DNA of 64,000 nt from Gemmata massiliana (GTDB lineage: Bacteria > Planctomycetota > Planctomycetia > Gemmatales > Gemmataceae): assembly GCA_000531095.1 (NCBI GenBank), contig HG799465.1, positions 767,573 to 831,572 of the forward strand. The letters are read 5' to 3'. Within the stretch, counting starts at the first letter, position 1; each line of letters opens with the position of its first letter. Made by a program: the position numbers and the translations under genes. The notes under the pieces are model-generated. The model had not been told where the DNA came from, did not search any database, and saw only the letters and a list, made by a program, of their open reading frames with translations. Shown here piece by piece: positions 46,576 to 56,229 of the stretch.

Positions 46576-49500
46576 ATGACCGCTCGCCGTGGTTGGTTCG
46601 TGGCCGCTCTGGTGCTGGTCGGGACGGTCGTCCCGATGGCCATTTCCCAAGACCCCGAAGCGATCAAGCAGCGGGACGAGCAAAAGAAGGTCAAGGCCCG
46701 CGTGGACGAAGCCGCCCGGCGCACGTCGTCCACGCTCGACGCCATGATGTTCCAGCGACTCGCCCCCAACGCCGAGCAGAAGATGCTCCGCGGCGTCGCC
46801 GACGACCTCCGCGGGCTGAGCCAGGAACAAATGGCCCAGGTACTCGCGCACCTGGAAAAAGCCGTGAACGCGCCGAACCCGGTGGCCGCGACCCAGGAAC
46901 AAAAAGAGGCCTACGCGAAGCACCTGCGGATCGTGCAGCAGCTCAAGGTCATGCTCGGCCAACTCGACGTCATCAAGAACCTCGACGAAGCCGCCGAGCG
47001 GTTGGAACTTGCCGCCGAGAAGCAAATCAAACTCGTCACCGCGGCGCACACCAACAGCACGCTGCCGGCGCGTTCCGGTTTCCGCATGGACGACCGCGAA
47101 GAACTCGCCATCGAGCAAGCCGACCTCCGCGCGGAGGTGCTCGCGGTGTTCAAGCAGGTGAAACGCTTCATCGACGAGAAGCAACTCACCCCGGAACAAC
47201 TCGCCCGCGTCGAAAAGGCCGAAGCCCACGCTCGCGGGATCAAACTCGCGGCCGATATGGGCAACACCGTGCCGGCCCTTCGCGCGGGCAACTTCATCGG
47301 CGAGGGCGGAGCGGTCGAGCGCCAGCGCCGGCACGCGAAGGAACTCAAAGACCTCGCCGCCGCGCTCCGCAACCCGCCCGGCAACCGCATGGAGGCCCTG
47401 AAAGAAGCTCAGAAGCAGGTCGCGAAGGCCATCGACGCCCAAACCAAGGTGAACAAGGACACCGCCGAACAGCCCGAGCGCGTCGAGATGGAACGGCCGC
47501 GCCGCCCCGGGACCGATCCGAAGACCGTCCGCGCCAACGAACTCGCGAACGCGCAGACCAAGGCCGAGTTCGCCACACGCGACGCGCGCAAGGCCGCCGA
47601 GAAAGCGGCCCCGGAAGTTGCCGACGCCCTCAAACCGGCCGAAACGCAACAGTGGAAGGCCGAGGACAAGCTCCGCGACCGCGACATCCCCGGCGCCCAG
47701 GAGCCGCAGGAAAAGGCCCTCGAGGCACTGAAGGCCGCGAAGGACGAACTCGACCGCCAGATCGCCGCCGCGGAACTCGCGAAGGTCGATCCGCTGGCCG
47801 CGACCAAACAGGCCATCGAGCAGGTCGAGCAGATCATCAAGGAACAGAAGGACACGAACGCCAAGACCGAAAAGGCCGCGGAGCAGCCGAACCGCACCCC
47901 GGACGCGGCCAACGCCCAAAAGGACGTGGCCAAGAAGACCGACGACCTGCGCAACACCCCGCTCCCGCCGAACACCGACGCCAAGAAAGCGCTCGACAAG
48001 GCCGTGGACGCACAAAAGCAGGCCAGCAACAAGCTCGACAACAAGAAGCCGGCCGACGCCCAGCCGAATCAAAAAGAGGCCCTCAAAGCACTGCAAGACG
48101 CCAAGGACGAACTCGAAAAGCAGGCGAAGGCCATCGAAGAGCGCCGCGCCGAGATCGCCAAACTGGACGAACTCAAGAACAAACTCGAAGAACTCGCCAA
48201 GAACGAAAAGGAACTGGCGAAGGCCGCGGACAAGGCCGCTTCGGACCCGAAGAAGCCCGAAACGGGCGACCTCGCCAAGAAGCAGGACGACCTCACGCCG
48301 CCGACGAAGGACGTGGGGATGGAACTCAAGGAACTCGCCCCGGACGCGGCCAAGAAGGTCGACGAGGCCACCACGAAGCAAGAGGGCGCGAAGAACGACC
48401 TCGCCATGAACATGCCGATGATGGGCGGCGAGAAGGCGATGGAAGCGGCCGACAAACTGGCCGACGCCGCGAAAGAGGTTCAAAAGAAGCTCGACGAAAA
48501 GAAGAGCCAGGAAGCCGTGGACCAGGCCGCGCTGCAACCGAACAAGGTGGACCCGCAACAAGCAGCTCAGCAACTCGCCAAGGCCATCGAGCAAGCGAAC
48601 ATGGCCGCCGACAAAGCGAACATGGCCGACATCCCCATTGTTAACCCGATGATGGGCGACAAGGGCATGATGGACGACATGAACGACATGATGAACAAGA
48701 AGAAGCTGAGCATCCTGAAGCTTCAGAAGTACATCGCGAAGAAAGCGGCCGAACAAAAACTCCTTGATTCCGCGAAGGCCGCAGACTTGGCCGCCCAAGC
48801 GCTCGAAAAGGGCGATCTGCCAAAGGCCGTCGAGCACGGGTACAAGGCGCTCGACGAATTGAAAAAGGTCTGCGAAGCGAAGGAGAAAAATAAGAAGGCC
48901 CAACCGGACGAGAAAGGGCAGCCAGACGAGAAGCGCTTGCAAAAGGACGAGAAGGGGGCAAACGACAAAGAGTTGCAACCCGAAGACAAGAAGCTGTTTG
49001 AAGAACTGGACGAAGACGGGTTGCCCGTGAATCCCACGCCCGAGTTCCTCGCCGAGCTGCAGCAGAAAATTCTCGAAGCAGCGAAGGCGCTCCAGCAGTC
49101 GCAGCAAGCAAACGCCGCGGCGCAAGCCGCGCTGCAACAAGCCCAGGCGAACGCGCCGATGGCCGTGCAGAACCAGTTGCAAAAGGCCGGTGAGCAACTC
49201 GGCAAGGCCAACGACCAGCTCCAACAGGGGCAACCCGGTCAGGCCGGGATGAACCAACAGCAAGCCGCCCAGGGGCTTCAACAGGCACTCGAAGCTCTCA
49301 ACCAAGCAGCAATGGCCCAGGGCATGCAGGGTGCCCAACCCGGTATGGGGATGATGGCCCAGGCCGGCATGGGTATGAACATGGGAATGATGGGGATGGG
49401 GATGCAGCCCGGAATGGGCATGCAGCCCGGAATGCAACCCGGCATGGGCATGAACATGGGCCAGCCGATGAACATGGGGGCGAGCGAAGGCGACGTGAAT

Positions 49501-49716
49501 GGCAGCGACAAACTGAAGAACACCGGGTCCGCCGGGAACAATGCGACCGGTGACAGCAACTTCATCAAGTTGCGCAACAAGGACCGCGACAAGGTCCAGC
49601 AAACCGCCGATACTCAGTTCCCGGCCGAGTTCCGCGAGTTGATTAAGCAGTACAACATCAACATCAAGAACGGGAAACCGGCCGGGATGCCCCCCGCTCC
49701 GGGAAGCGGGAAGTGA
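46576..49716 (+). CDS. Very large exported coiled-coil protein with Met/Gly-rich tail
   Basis: 1046 residues from ATG at 46576, preceded by AAGGAGG. Signal peptide RGWFVAALVLVGTVVPMA. The mature protein is almost all Ala, Lys, Glu, Gln and Asp in long predicted helices (KALEALKAAKDELDRQI, KLEELAKNEKELAKAADK). Near residues 930-975 comes a Met/Gly/Gln/Pro-rich run (GMGMQPGMGMQPGM), then a charged end with a short conserved-looking tail (FPAEFRELIKQYNINIKNGK). Such tails recur in planctomycete proteins of MoxR blocks. Probably a structural or scaffold protein outside the inner membrane. Confidence 0.8.
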   Translation: MTARRGWFVAALVLVGTVVPMAISQDPEAIKQRDEQKKVKARVDEAARRTSSTLDAMMFQRLAPNAEQKMLRGVADDLRGLSQEQMAQVLAHLEKAVNAPNPVAATQEQKEAYAKHLRIVQQLKVMLGQLDVIKNLDEAAERLELAAEKQIKLVTAAHTNSTLPARSGFRMDDREELAIEQADLRAEVLAVFKQVKRFIDEKQLTPEQLARVEKAEAHARGIKLAADMGNTVPALRAGNFIGEGGAVERQRRHAKELKDLAAALRNPPGNRMEALKEAQKQVAKAIDAQTKVNKDTAEQPERVEMERPRRPGTDPKTVRANELANAQTKAEFATRDARKAAEKAAPEVADALKPAETQQWKAEDKLRDRDIPGAQEPQEKALEALKAAKDELDRQIAAAELAKVDPLAATKQAIEQVEQIIKEQKDTNAKTEKAAEQPNRTPDAANAQKDVAKKTDDLRNTPLPPNTDAKKALDKAVDAQKQASNKLDNKKPADAQPNQKEALKALQDAKDELEKQAKAIEERRAEIAKLDELKNKLEELAKNEKELAKAADKAASDPKKPETGDLAKKQDDLTPPTKDVGMELKELAPDAAKKVDEATTKQEGAKNDLAMNMPMMGGEKAMEAADKLADAAKEVQKKLDEKKSQEAVDQAALQPNKVDPQQAAQQLAKAIEQANMAADKANMADIPIVNPMMGDKGMMDDMNDMMNKKKLSILKLQKYIAKKAAEQKLLDSAKAADLAAQALEKGDLPKAVEHGYKALDELKKVCEAKEKNKKAQPDEKGQPDEKRLQKDEKGANDKELQPEDKKLFEELDEDGLPVNPTPEFLAELQQKILEAAKALQQSQQANAAAQAALQQAQANAPMAVQNQLQKAGEQLGKANDQLQQGQPGQAGMNQQQAAQGLQQALEALNQAAMAQGMQGAQPGMGMMAQAGMGMNMGMMGMGMQPGMGMQPGMQPGMGMNMGQPMNMGASEGDVNGSDKLKNTGSAGNNATGDSNFIKLRNKDRDKVQQTADTQFPAEFRELIKQYNINIKNGKPAGMPPAPGSGK

Positions 49717-49749
49717 CCCACAAGCCCCACGACCTGTAACGACCTTGAG

Positions 49750-49781
49750 GGCCGGGAACCGAACGTGTCGGTTCGCCGGCC
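49750..49781 (+). terminator. Hairpin after the coiled-coil gene
   Basis: Stem GGCCGGGAACCGA / TCGGTTC(G)CCGGCC with one bulged base and a 5-base loop, followed by TTCCGTCTC. Lies between the coiled-coil gene and the cyclase-like gene; could terminate or attenuate. Confidence 0.5.
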
Positions 49782-49909
49782 TTCCGTCTCAATGACTCTT
49801 CGCGGAAAGCGCTGGTGTCCCGTCCCTGGCAACCGTTCGAGCCAATCGACCGGTTCCGCTAAGCGACAGAATGCAAGTGCCCTCCGGATCTCGTTCGCGG
49901 GAGCTTTCT

Positions 49910-50947
49910 ATGCGCCGAACCGTCCTCGCGACCGTGCTCGCCGCTGCCCTCGGCGGCGTGTTCGCGGCCCCGGCCGCCACTCAACCGCCCGCGGCCGACG
50001 AGAAGCCGATGAGCGTTGTCCCCAAAGACAACGTGAAGATGGACGACGACACCAAGAAAGCGGTCGACAAGGCGCTCAAGTACCTCGCCGACAAACAGGA
50101 GTCCGACGGCTCCTGGGGGAACACGGCGATCACTGGGTTCGTGCTCCTCGCGTTCATGTCGAACGGGCACATGCCGACCCAGGGCGACCACGCCCGGGCG
50201 GTCGCGAAGGGCATCCGGAACCTGTGCTCCGTCGCGCGCGAGGACGGCTACCTGGTCGGCGCACGCGGCGGCAACATGTACTGCCACGGCATGGCCACGC
50301 TCGCGCTCACACAGGCCTACGGCACGACCGGCGACGAGGACGTGAAGAAGGTCACCAAGCGCGCCATCGACCTCATCAACAAGACGCAGAACAACGAGGG
50401 CGGGTGGCGCTACGACCCGGCCCCCACGGGCGCGGACATCTCGGTCACGATCATGCAGGTGATGGCGCTCCGCGGCGCGCAGGACGCGGGCATCCACGTC
50501 CCGGACCGGGTGATGAAGGACGCCATCAAGTACGTGAACCGCTGTTACGACCGGCGCACCGGGGGCTACAAGTACCAGCCCTTTTCGGCCGGCGCGGGCT
50601 ACGCGCGGACCGCCGCCGGGGTGTGCGTGCTCCAACTGTGCGGCCAGTACGACGCGGACGAGATCAAGCAGGCGGTGGAGTACCTGGAAAAGGTGAGCGA
50701 CGACCGCGCGCACTACTGGTACGGCCACTACTACGCCTGCCACGCGATGAACCAGATTGGCGGCGAGTTGTGGGAGAAGTACTACAAGCGGATGCGCGAC
50801 AAGCTGCTCTCGCCGGGCTACCAGAAGGGCAACGGTGAGTGGTACGACTCGCGCCTCGAAGCGGCCTACGGCGCCTCGTACCAGACCGCCATCGCGGTGC
50901 TGATCCTCAGCGTGCCGACGCACTACTTACCGATCTACCAGAAGTAA
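49910..50947 (+). CDS. Exported prenyltransferase/squalene-cyclase-like repeat protein
   Basis: 345 residues from ATG at 49910 (a start 13 codons earlier would spoil the signal peptide). Signal peptide RRTVLATVLAAALGGVFAA. The rest is an alpha/alpha-barrel of the terpene-cyclase/prenyltransferase superfamily, with repeats such as ALKYLADKQESDGSWG, DLINKTQNNEGGWRYDP and YVNRCYDRRTGGYKYQP. The DXDD catalytic motif of true squalene-hopene cyclases is not seen, so a binding or structural role is more likely. Last gene of the MoxR block. Confidence 0.85.
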   Translation: MRRTVLATVLAAALGGVFAAPAATQPPAADEKPMSVVPKDNVKMDDDTKKAVDKALKYLADKQESDGSWGNTAITGFVLLAFMSNGHMPTQGDHARAVAKGIRNLCSVAREDGYLVGARGGNMYCHGMATLALTQAYGTTGDEDVKKVTKRAIDLINKTQNNEGGWRYDPAPTGADISVTIMQVMALRGAQDAGIHVPDRVMKDAIKYVNRCYDRRTGGYKYQPFSAGAGYARTAAGVCVLQLCGQYDADEIKQAVEYLEKVSDDRAHYWYGHYYACHAMNQIGGELWEKYYKRMRDKLLSPGYQKGNGEWYDSRLEAAYGASYQTAIAVLILSVPTHYLPIYQK

Positions 50948-50961
50948 CCTACTGTGAAACG

Positions 50962-50993
50962 GCGGGCCGATTGGATTCATCCAATCGGCCCGC
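50962..50993. terminator. Bidirectional hairpin between convergent genes
   Basis: Perfect 13-base stem (GCGGGCCGATTGG, loop ATTCAT, CCAATCGGCCCGC) between the cyclase-like gene (rightward) and nadE (leftward). Position favours a shared terminator; T-runs are weak. Confidence 0.65.
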
Positions 50994-51026
50994 TGGCGTT
51001 TCGTGATTCACGATTCGTTTAAAAGC

Positions 51027-53039
51027 CTACTCGCTCCGCTCCACCGCATCGAGCCACACGCGGGCCGCGGCGTCACTGGGCATGCGCCAGTCGCCACGAG
51101 GCGAGACGCTCACCGACCCCACCTTCGGGCCGTCGGGCAGGCAGCTCCGTTTGAACTGGTTCGCGAAGAACCGCCTGAGAAACACCCGGAGCCAGTGGCG
51201 CAAGGTGTCCGTGGTGTACTCGCGCGAGAACTTCGCGTGCCCTGCCAGAAACAGGATCTTCTCGGGTTCCGCACCGAACCGGAGGAAATGGTAGAGGAAG
51301 AAGTCCACCAACTCATACGGGCCGACCGTCGATTCGGTCGATTGCGCGATCTCGCCGCTCGCGGTCGTGGGCAATAGTTCCGGCGAAATCTCCGTGTTCA
51401 CGATCTTGAGCAGCGTGTCTCGGGCGGGTCCGTCGAACTCGTTGTGCGCGGCCCACTCTACCAGGAACTTCACCAGCGTCTTCGGGATGCTCACGTTCGG
51501 GTTGTACATGCTCATGTGGTCGGCGTTGTAAGTGCACCACCCGAGCGCCAGTTCCGAGAGGTCGCCGGTACCGATCACGAACCCGGCGTTCATCAGGAGA
51601 GCGGTACGCACGCGGGCCTGCACGTTCTCGAATGTGAGGTCGCTGCGGTTGTCCGGCGCCAGCCGGAGCAGCCGTTCCGAGAGCGAGACCACGGTTTCGT
51701 TCTCGAGCCGGATGCCGAACGGGGCGTGCCCGAGCGCCCGCATCTGGTCCAGGCACATCGAGCGGATGTCGATCTCGCGCAACTGGATGTTGAGCGCCCG
51801 GGCGAGGTCGTGTGCGTTCGTCCGCGTGCCCGCGCTCGTGCCGAACCCGGGCATCGTGAGCGCGTGAACGCCGTCGCGCGGCACCCCCAGTTCGTCCATC
51901 GTCTTGCACACGACGAGCAGCGCGAGCGTGGAGTCCAGCCCGCCCGACACGCCGATGGAAACGGTCGGCAGCCCGACGTGCGAGAGCCGGCGCCCGAGCG
52001 CTGCGACCTGCGTCTGGAAGATGTCGCGGCAGCGGTCGTCGAGAGTGGCCGGGTCGGACGGGATGAAGGGGCTCGCGTCCACCGCCCGCACCAGTTTCGG
52101 CTCGCGCGCGGTAGCCTCCAAATCGAACGACAGTGTGCGATACTTCCCCAGGCCCAAGTCCGCGACGCGGTTGGCATCGTGGAACGTGTTCGTTTGAATG
52201 CGGTCGTGCAGGAGCCGGTCGAGATCGAGGTCGGTGACGAGCAACTGTTGACCGTGGCGGAACCGCTCGGACTCGGCGAGGATCACGCCGTTCTCGGCCA
52301 CCATGCAGTGCCCGCCGAACACGATGTCGGTCGTCGATTCGCCCTCACCGCAGCAAGCGTACACGTACCCGCTGATGCACCGGGCCGACTGCGAGCTGAC
52401 CAACTGGCGCCGGTACCCAGCCTTACCGATCACCTCGTTGCTCGCGGACAGGTTCGCGAACACGGTCGCACCCATCAGCGCCTGGAGAGCGCTGGGAGCA
52501 ACCGGCATCCAGAGATCCTCGCAGATCTCGACACCGAGCGTGAACCCGTTCATCGTGCGACAATCGAACAGTAAGTTCGTGCCGAACGGGACGCTCTGGC
52601 CGGCACACGACGCGGCGGAGAAGTTCGCGTTGTCGGCCGGGCAGAAGTACCGGGCGTCGTAGAACTCTTTGTAATTCGGCAGGTACGTCTTCGGGACGAT
52701 CCCGAGCACCTTGCCCGCGTGGATGACCGCGGCGCAGTTGAAGAGCTGCCCCTCGATCGCGAGCGGCAGCCCCACCACCGCGACCCCGCGGAACACGGTT
52801 GCACCCTTCTCCACCACCTTCGCGAGCGCCTCCTCCGCGGCGCGCTGGAGCGACGCCAGGTGGAACAGGTCGTGACAGGTGTAGCCGGTCAGCCCGCACT
52901 CCGGGAACACGAGCAGGTTGACCCCCTGCCCCTCGGCCCGCGCCATGAGCGCGAGCGTGCGGTCCGCGTTGAACGGGCAATCGGCGACCCGCAGTTCCGG
53001 GCTGGCCGCCGCGACGCGAAGGAAACCGTTTATCTTCAT
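51027..53039 (-). CDS. nadE: Glutamine-dependent NAD+ synthetase
   Basis: 670 residues from ATG at 53039. Converts nicotinate adenine dinucleotide to NAD using ammonia from glutamine. The N-terminal nitrilase-type glutaminase has the triad E47 (LLVFPECGLTGY), K117 (VPKTYLPNYKEFYDARYF) and C173 (GVEICEDLW). The C-terminal synthetase has the P-loop SGGLDST at 365-371 and GTGDLSELALGWCTYNADH. Full length. A nicotinate phosphoribosyltransferase-like gene lies just upstream, so the two cover neighbouring steps of NAD supply. Confidence 0.96.
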   Translation of the reverse strand: MKINGFLRVAAASPELRVADCPFNADRTLALMARAEGQGVNLLVFPECGLTGYTCHDLFHLASLQRAAEEALAKVVEKGATVFRGVAVVGLPLAIEGQLFNCAAVIHAGKVLGIVPKTYLPNYKEFYDARYFCPADNANFSAASCAGQSVPFGTNLLFDCRTMNGFTLGVEICEDLWMPVAPSALQALMGATVFANLSASNEVIGKAGYRRQLVSSQSARCISGYVYACCGEGESTTDIVFGGHCMVAENGVILAESERFRHGQQLLVTDLDLDRLLHDRIQTNTFHDANRVADLGLGKYRTLSFDLEATAREPKLVRAVDASPFIPSDPATLDDRCRDIFQTQVAALGRRLSHVGLPTVSIGVSGGLDSTLALLVVCKTMDELGVPRDGVHALTMPGFGTSAGTRTNAHDLARALNIQLREIDIRSMCLDQMRALGHAPFGIRLENETVVSLSERLLRLAPDNRSDLTFENVQARVRTALLMNAGFVIGTGDLSELALGWCTYNADHMSMYNPNVSIPKTLVKFLVEWAAHNEFDGPARDTLLKIVNTEISPELLPTTASGEIAQSTESTVGPYELVDFFLYHFLRFGAEPEKILFLAGHAKFSREYTTDTLRHWLRVFLRRFFANQFKRSCLPDGPKVGSVSVSPRGDWRMPSDAAARVWLDAVERSE

Positions 53040-53093
53040 GGCCACAAGGCACCAAGGGCGTTGATCCACCGGGCACCGAATCGGCCGTTACGA

Positions 53094-53411
53094 CTACTGC
53101 CGGTCCAGTACCGCGAGATGTTCTAGCGGAATCGGGAACGGGTGATGAGGCACATACGCAACACCGGCGGCATCGAGATCCGCCCAGCACCCAATTTGTT
53201 CCGTGAGGTACACGAGGCCGAGCGCCCGATCAGGGGTAACCGTACCGGCGCCCCAACGTTGAGCGCGACCGGACTCGGCGGCCCGGCGGCACAGTTCCGG
53301 AACGTGATATTCGGTTCCGCCGAGCCACCCAGCGGCCCAGCAGTCTTCCGAAATGTCACTCATCGCGTTACCGAGCAATTGCAGTACCGAACGTCGGACC
53401 CCGTCGTCCAT
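53094..53411 (-). CDS. Small unknown protein between NAD genes
   Basis: 105 residues; ATG at 53411 has GGAGG about 7 bases upstream, which favours it over the ATG at 53363. Central stretch ISEDCWAAGWLGGTEYHVPE and ALGLVYLTEQIGCWADLDA; rich in Trp and Cys. No signal peptide or membrane segment. I do not recognise the family. Same strand and close spacing suggest an operon with nadE. Confidence 0.65.
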   Translation of the reverse strand: MDDGVRRSVLQLLGNAMSDISEDCWAAGWLGGTEYHVPELCRRAAESGRAQRWGAGTVTPDRALGLVYLTEQIGCWADLDAAGVAYVPHHPFPIPLEHLAVLDRQ

Positions 53412-53483
53412 CGCTCGCCCTCCACCAACATTCTACCAAGTGCGCCCCCGTGCGCAGCGACCAGCGATGTGGCGAACGGGCAA

Positions 53484-54989
53484 TTATTCCGTAGTCCCCA
53501 CCGACAACCTCGCGCGGGCCTCCGCGACTTCAGCCGTGCGCATCGCGTTGAAGCGGCTCAGATGTTCAGCTACCAACGGCGACGGCTCCCACCGCGTGTA
53601 CCGCGCCCAGGTGCGTTCCGCGCGAGCCGCTTGAGTGCGGAAATCCTCCGAGTACACCACACGGCCCTGCTCGACTAGCTTCACGAACAGCGGTTCGCCG
53701 TCGATGTCCTCGCTCTTGTCCGCGACGACGAGCGTATCGCCGCGTGCGTACACGCGGACGTACCCCGGAATCGTTTCTTTACCCGGCGAATTAGAAAACT
53801 TCACGTTCGGCCGGTCCGCCGTCGCGGTGCGCTTGAACACCGCGCTCACGGTGTCGCGATGAACAAACTTCCACCAGTATCCGCCCGCCCCCGGGAACAG
53901 CATCGTCGGCTCGATACCGGTCTGCGTGCGGAACACGTCGTAGACGCGGCGCACGCCGTCGGGGGTGACTTCGTCCTCGAAGACGATCACGCGCGGCGGG
54001 ATACCGAGCGCCTTCATGCGCTGGAAGTACAGTACGCACTGCGCCGCGATGTCGCCGCTATCGACACGCACGCCCACGCGGTCGGTTTCTGGGTGCGTGC
54101 GAATCACCCGAAGTGCGTTCTCTAAGCCGACAGTTTCCGCGTCCACGAGGTCACAGAGCAGCGACGCGGTGCCCATCTTCGATACGAACCGGTCCATCAT
54201 CTCATACTCGCTCGCCGCGAGTGTCTTATCGAACGACTGCGCGGCACACATCATTTCGTGACCGATCGTGCCGATCGATTTGAACAGCTCCGGCCACACG
54301 AACTCGGCCGTGTCGTTTGAAGTGAGTTGCGCGCCCCCCGATGTCCCGGCCCCGCCGACGAACCGCGCGAGGAGCAGAACGAGGTTGCACACCTCGACCG
54401 GCGCGGAGCGCAGCCCGAACTCGGCGTCGCGCGGGGTCGCTTCGCTCATGAGGCGGGCCTTGGTCGCCTGGATGATCGGCGCGAAGTAGCGGCACATCGC
54501 GGGTTCGAGGTAGGAAATCAGCCCGCCCGCGCCTTCAAAGGTGATACTCGGTACGCCGGCGAGGAACGTCTGCCCGCCGGGGAAGCCCCAAATGTCGATG
54601 GGTAACGTGAGGTCTTCACCCGGTTGCTGGAGTACCGCGTCCCACACTTCGGTCGGAAACGCTTTCGTTGCAGATTGGGTCGCATACCACGCGCGTGACA
54701 GTTCGATGTCGGCTCGCTTGAGCGGCCGGTGGAACCACTGCGCGAGCATGGCTTCGTGCCCGGCCATGACGAGCCGATTGTTCGCGCCGACCTCGGGCAA
54801 ACCCTTACGGAACGTGAGGGTGTACGCCGCGCGCTGGAGCGCGATTTCGGGCACCGCGGTCCACATCGTGCGCTTGTACGTATCGGTCCCACCGAGCCAC
54901 CCGCCGAGTAGGAACAACTTGGCGAAGAACTCGTCGCGCATCTCCTGGCGCTTCACGGCGAACGGGTCGGTGGACATTCGGGGTTCCAT
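53484..54989 (-). CDS. Nicotinate phosphoribosyltransferase-like protein
   Basis: 501 residues (497 if the second ATG is used). Nicotinate phosphoribosyltransferases make nicotinate mononucleotide from nicotinate and PRPP. Family marks: DTYKRTMWTAVP near the N-terminus, FVGGAGTSGGAQLTSNDTAE, and the phosphate-binding VGVRVDSGDIAAQCVLYF followed by RVIVFEDEVTPDGVRRVYD. Together with nadE two genes downstream it suggests a nicotinate salvage route. The function is inferred from these motifs; an uncharacterised subfamily is possible. Confidence 0.8.
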   Translation of the reverse strand: MEPRMSTDPFAVKRQEMRDEFFAKLFLLGGWLGGTDTYKRTMWTAVPEIALQRAAYTLTFRKGLPEVGANNRLVMAGHEAMLAQWFHRPLKRADIELSRAWYATQSATKAFPTEVWDAVLQQPGEDLTLPIDIWGFPGGQTFLAGVPSITFEGAGGLISYLEPAMCRYFAPIIQATKARLMSEATPRDAEFGLRSAPVEVCNLVLLLARFVGGAGTSGGAQLTSNDTAEFVWPELFKSIGTIGHEMMCAAQSFDKTLAASEYEMMDRFVSKMGTASLLCDLVDAETVGLENALRVIRTHPETDRVGVRVDSGDIAAQCVLYFQRMKALGIPPRVIVFEDEVTPDGVRRVYDVFRTQTGIEPTMLFPGAGGYWWKFVHRDTVSAVFKRTATADRPNVKFSNSPGKETIPGYVRVYARGDTLVVADKSEDIDGEPLFVKLVEQGRVVYSEDFRTQAARAERTWARYTRWEPSPLVAEHLSRFNAMRTAEVAEARARLSVGTTE

Positions 54990-55045
54990 CGGGAGCAGTC
55001 GGTGTCAACATCCTACCGACCGCCACCCCGGAACGCGACCCGCCG

Positions 55046-55891
55046 TCACTCGTTCGGCGCCACGTCGCCCGCGGCCCGGCTGTACAACGCGACGAACGCG
55101 GCCCCGGACATGTTCTGGCGGAAGAACCGCACGGCCCCGTCGCCCAAGAGAAAGTTCGCCCCGCCCGAGTGGAACGAATAGATCTCGTTCCCATTGTGGC
55201 AATTGATCGGGCTGGTCCCGTTGCACACCACCTCGATCGTGATCCGATTCTCGGAATCGGCCCAGCGCTCGTTCCCGTTCATGATCCCACCGGAAATGCG
55301 CTTCCCATTCGCCCACGATTCCGGGCGCCCGCCGTCCTCGAACACCATAAACGTGTTCGACAGCCCGTCACTGACCGCGCTCACGCGCACCGGCTCGTTG
55401 CTCGCGCGGAAAAAACCGGTCCTCCAACTCGTGTCGGTCGTGGTCGGTATCCCGAACTCGCTCTGCGTCACAGAAACCGATTCAGAAATGGGGTAATCGC
55501 ACGCGAACATCCGGGACCGGGCCGGTGCGGACGGGCACACCAGAATCGTGATGTCATTTTCGACCGCGGGGACGTTCGAGGCGTGCGTGTACGGCAGGTT
55601 CAGATCGTACCGCGCCGCGACCGCGGTCTGCTCGATGTACGGCAACAGCCACACCACGTAGTTGTGGTAGTCCGCGCGCCAGCCGGGCGGGAACGTGTCG
55701 TGCGCGGAGAGATAGTTGTGGAACGCGAGCCCGACCTGTTTCATGTTGTTCGCGCACTTGATCCGGGCCGCGGCTTCACGAACTTTCTGCACGGCGGGGA
55801 GTAAAAGCCCGATCAGGATCGCGACAATCGCAATCACCACCAGCAGTTCGATCAGCGTGAACGCGCAACGATTGCGAGAAGGTGGGCGCAT
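55046..55891 (-). CDS. DUF1559 pilin-like protein
   Basis: 281 residues. Type IV pilin/pseudopilin N-terminus [20 protein letters not shown] at residues 11-30, preceded by a short basic leader, then the DUF1559 domain: [25 protein letters not shown], and the C-terminal [19 protein letters not shown] motif. Very common in planctomycetes; probably exported and processed by a prepilin peptidase. A GAGGGG ribosome site precedes the ATG. Monocistronic. Confidence 0.95.
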   Translation of the reverse strand: MRPPSRNRCAFTLIELLVVIAIVAILIGLLLPAVQKVREAAARIKCANNMKQVGLAFHNYLSAHDTFPPGWRADYHNYVVWLLPYIEQTAVAARYDLNLPYTHASNVPAVENDITILVCPSAPARSRMFACDYPISESVSVTQSEFGIPTTTDTSWRTGFFRASNEPVRVSAVSDGLSNTFMVFEDGGRPESWANGKRISGGIMNGNERWADSENRITIEVVCNGTSPINCHNGNEIYSFHSGGANFLLGDGAVRFFRQNMSGAAFVALYSRAAGDVAPNE

Positions 55892-56007
55892 GGCAGCCCC
55901 TCAAAGGGGTCAGGGCCAACGAACAAAAAGACAACTATCAGTGAAACGAACCGACGCGCGGCACGCAACGGTGAAATGAGAAAATCGCTGTCAGTGTTAC
56001 ACAGGAG

Positions 56008-56229
56008 TCACGCCCACAGCACGAGTGCCGCGACCAACCCGCAGCACAACGCGAGCAACGATACCAGTCCCGCAAAAACGCACCCGAACTGCGACACGAT
56101 CACCTCGCCTCGCGCCGCGGCCTCTTTGCGCATCTGCCGGTGCAACACCCACACAATGCTGAGCAGCACAACAATTGCGATCAAATCGAGCGCGGCACAG
56201 CCCAGCAGAACGAGAAACGCGGTACGCAT
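56008..56229 (-). CDS. Small membrane protein
   Basis: 73 residues from ATG at 56229, which shares a base with the stop of the upstream gene (TGATG); a GTG one codon earlier is possible. Two hydrophobic segments (AFLVLLGCAALDLIAIVVLL and GLVSLLALCCGLVAALVLW) separated by a charged loop RQMRKEAAARGE. Function unknown; translationally coupled to the 143-residue protein upstream. Confidence 0.7.
   Translation of the reverse strand: MRTAFLVLLGCAALDLIAIVVLLSIVWVLHRQMRKEAAARGEVIVSQFGCVFAGLVSLLALCCGLVAALVLWA

Noticed and set aside
46561-49602. A 1013-codon open frame antisense to the coiled-coil gene
   Set aside because: It is the mirror of a GC-rich Ala/Lys/Glu gene whose codon pattern keeps the opposite strand open. 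The antisense product is Leu/Val/Gly/His low-complexity sequence with no known domain, and the sense gene has a signal peptide and a ribosome site.
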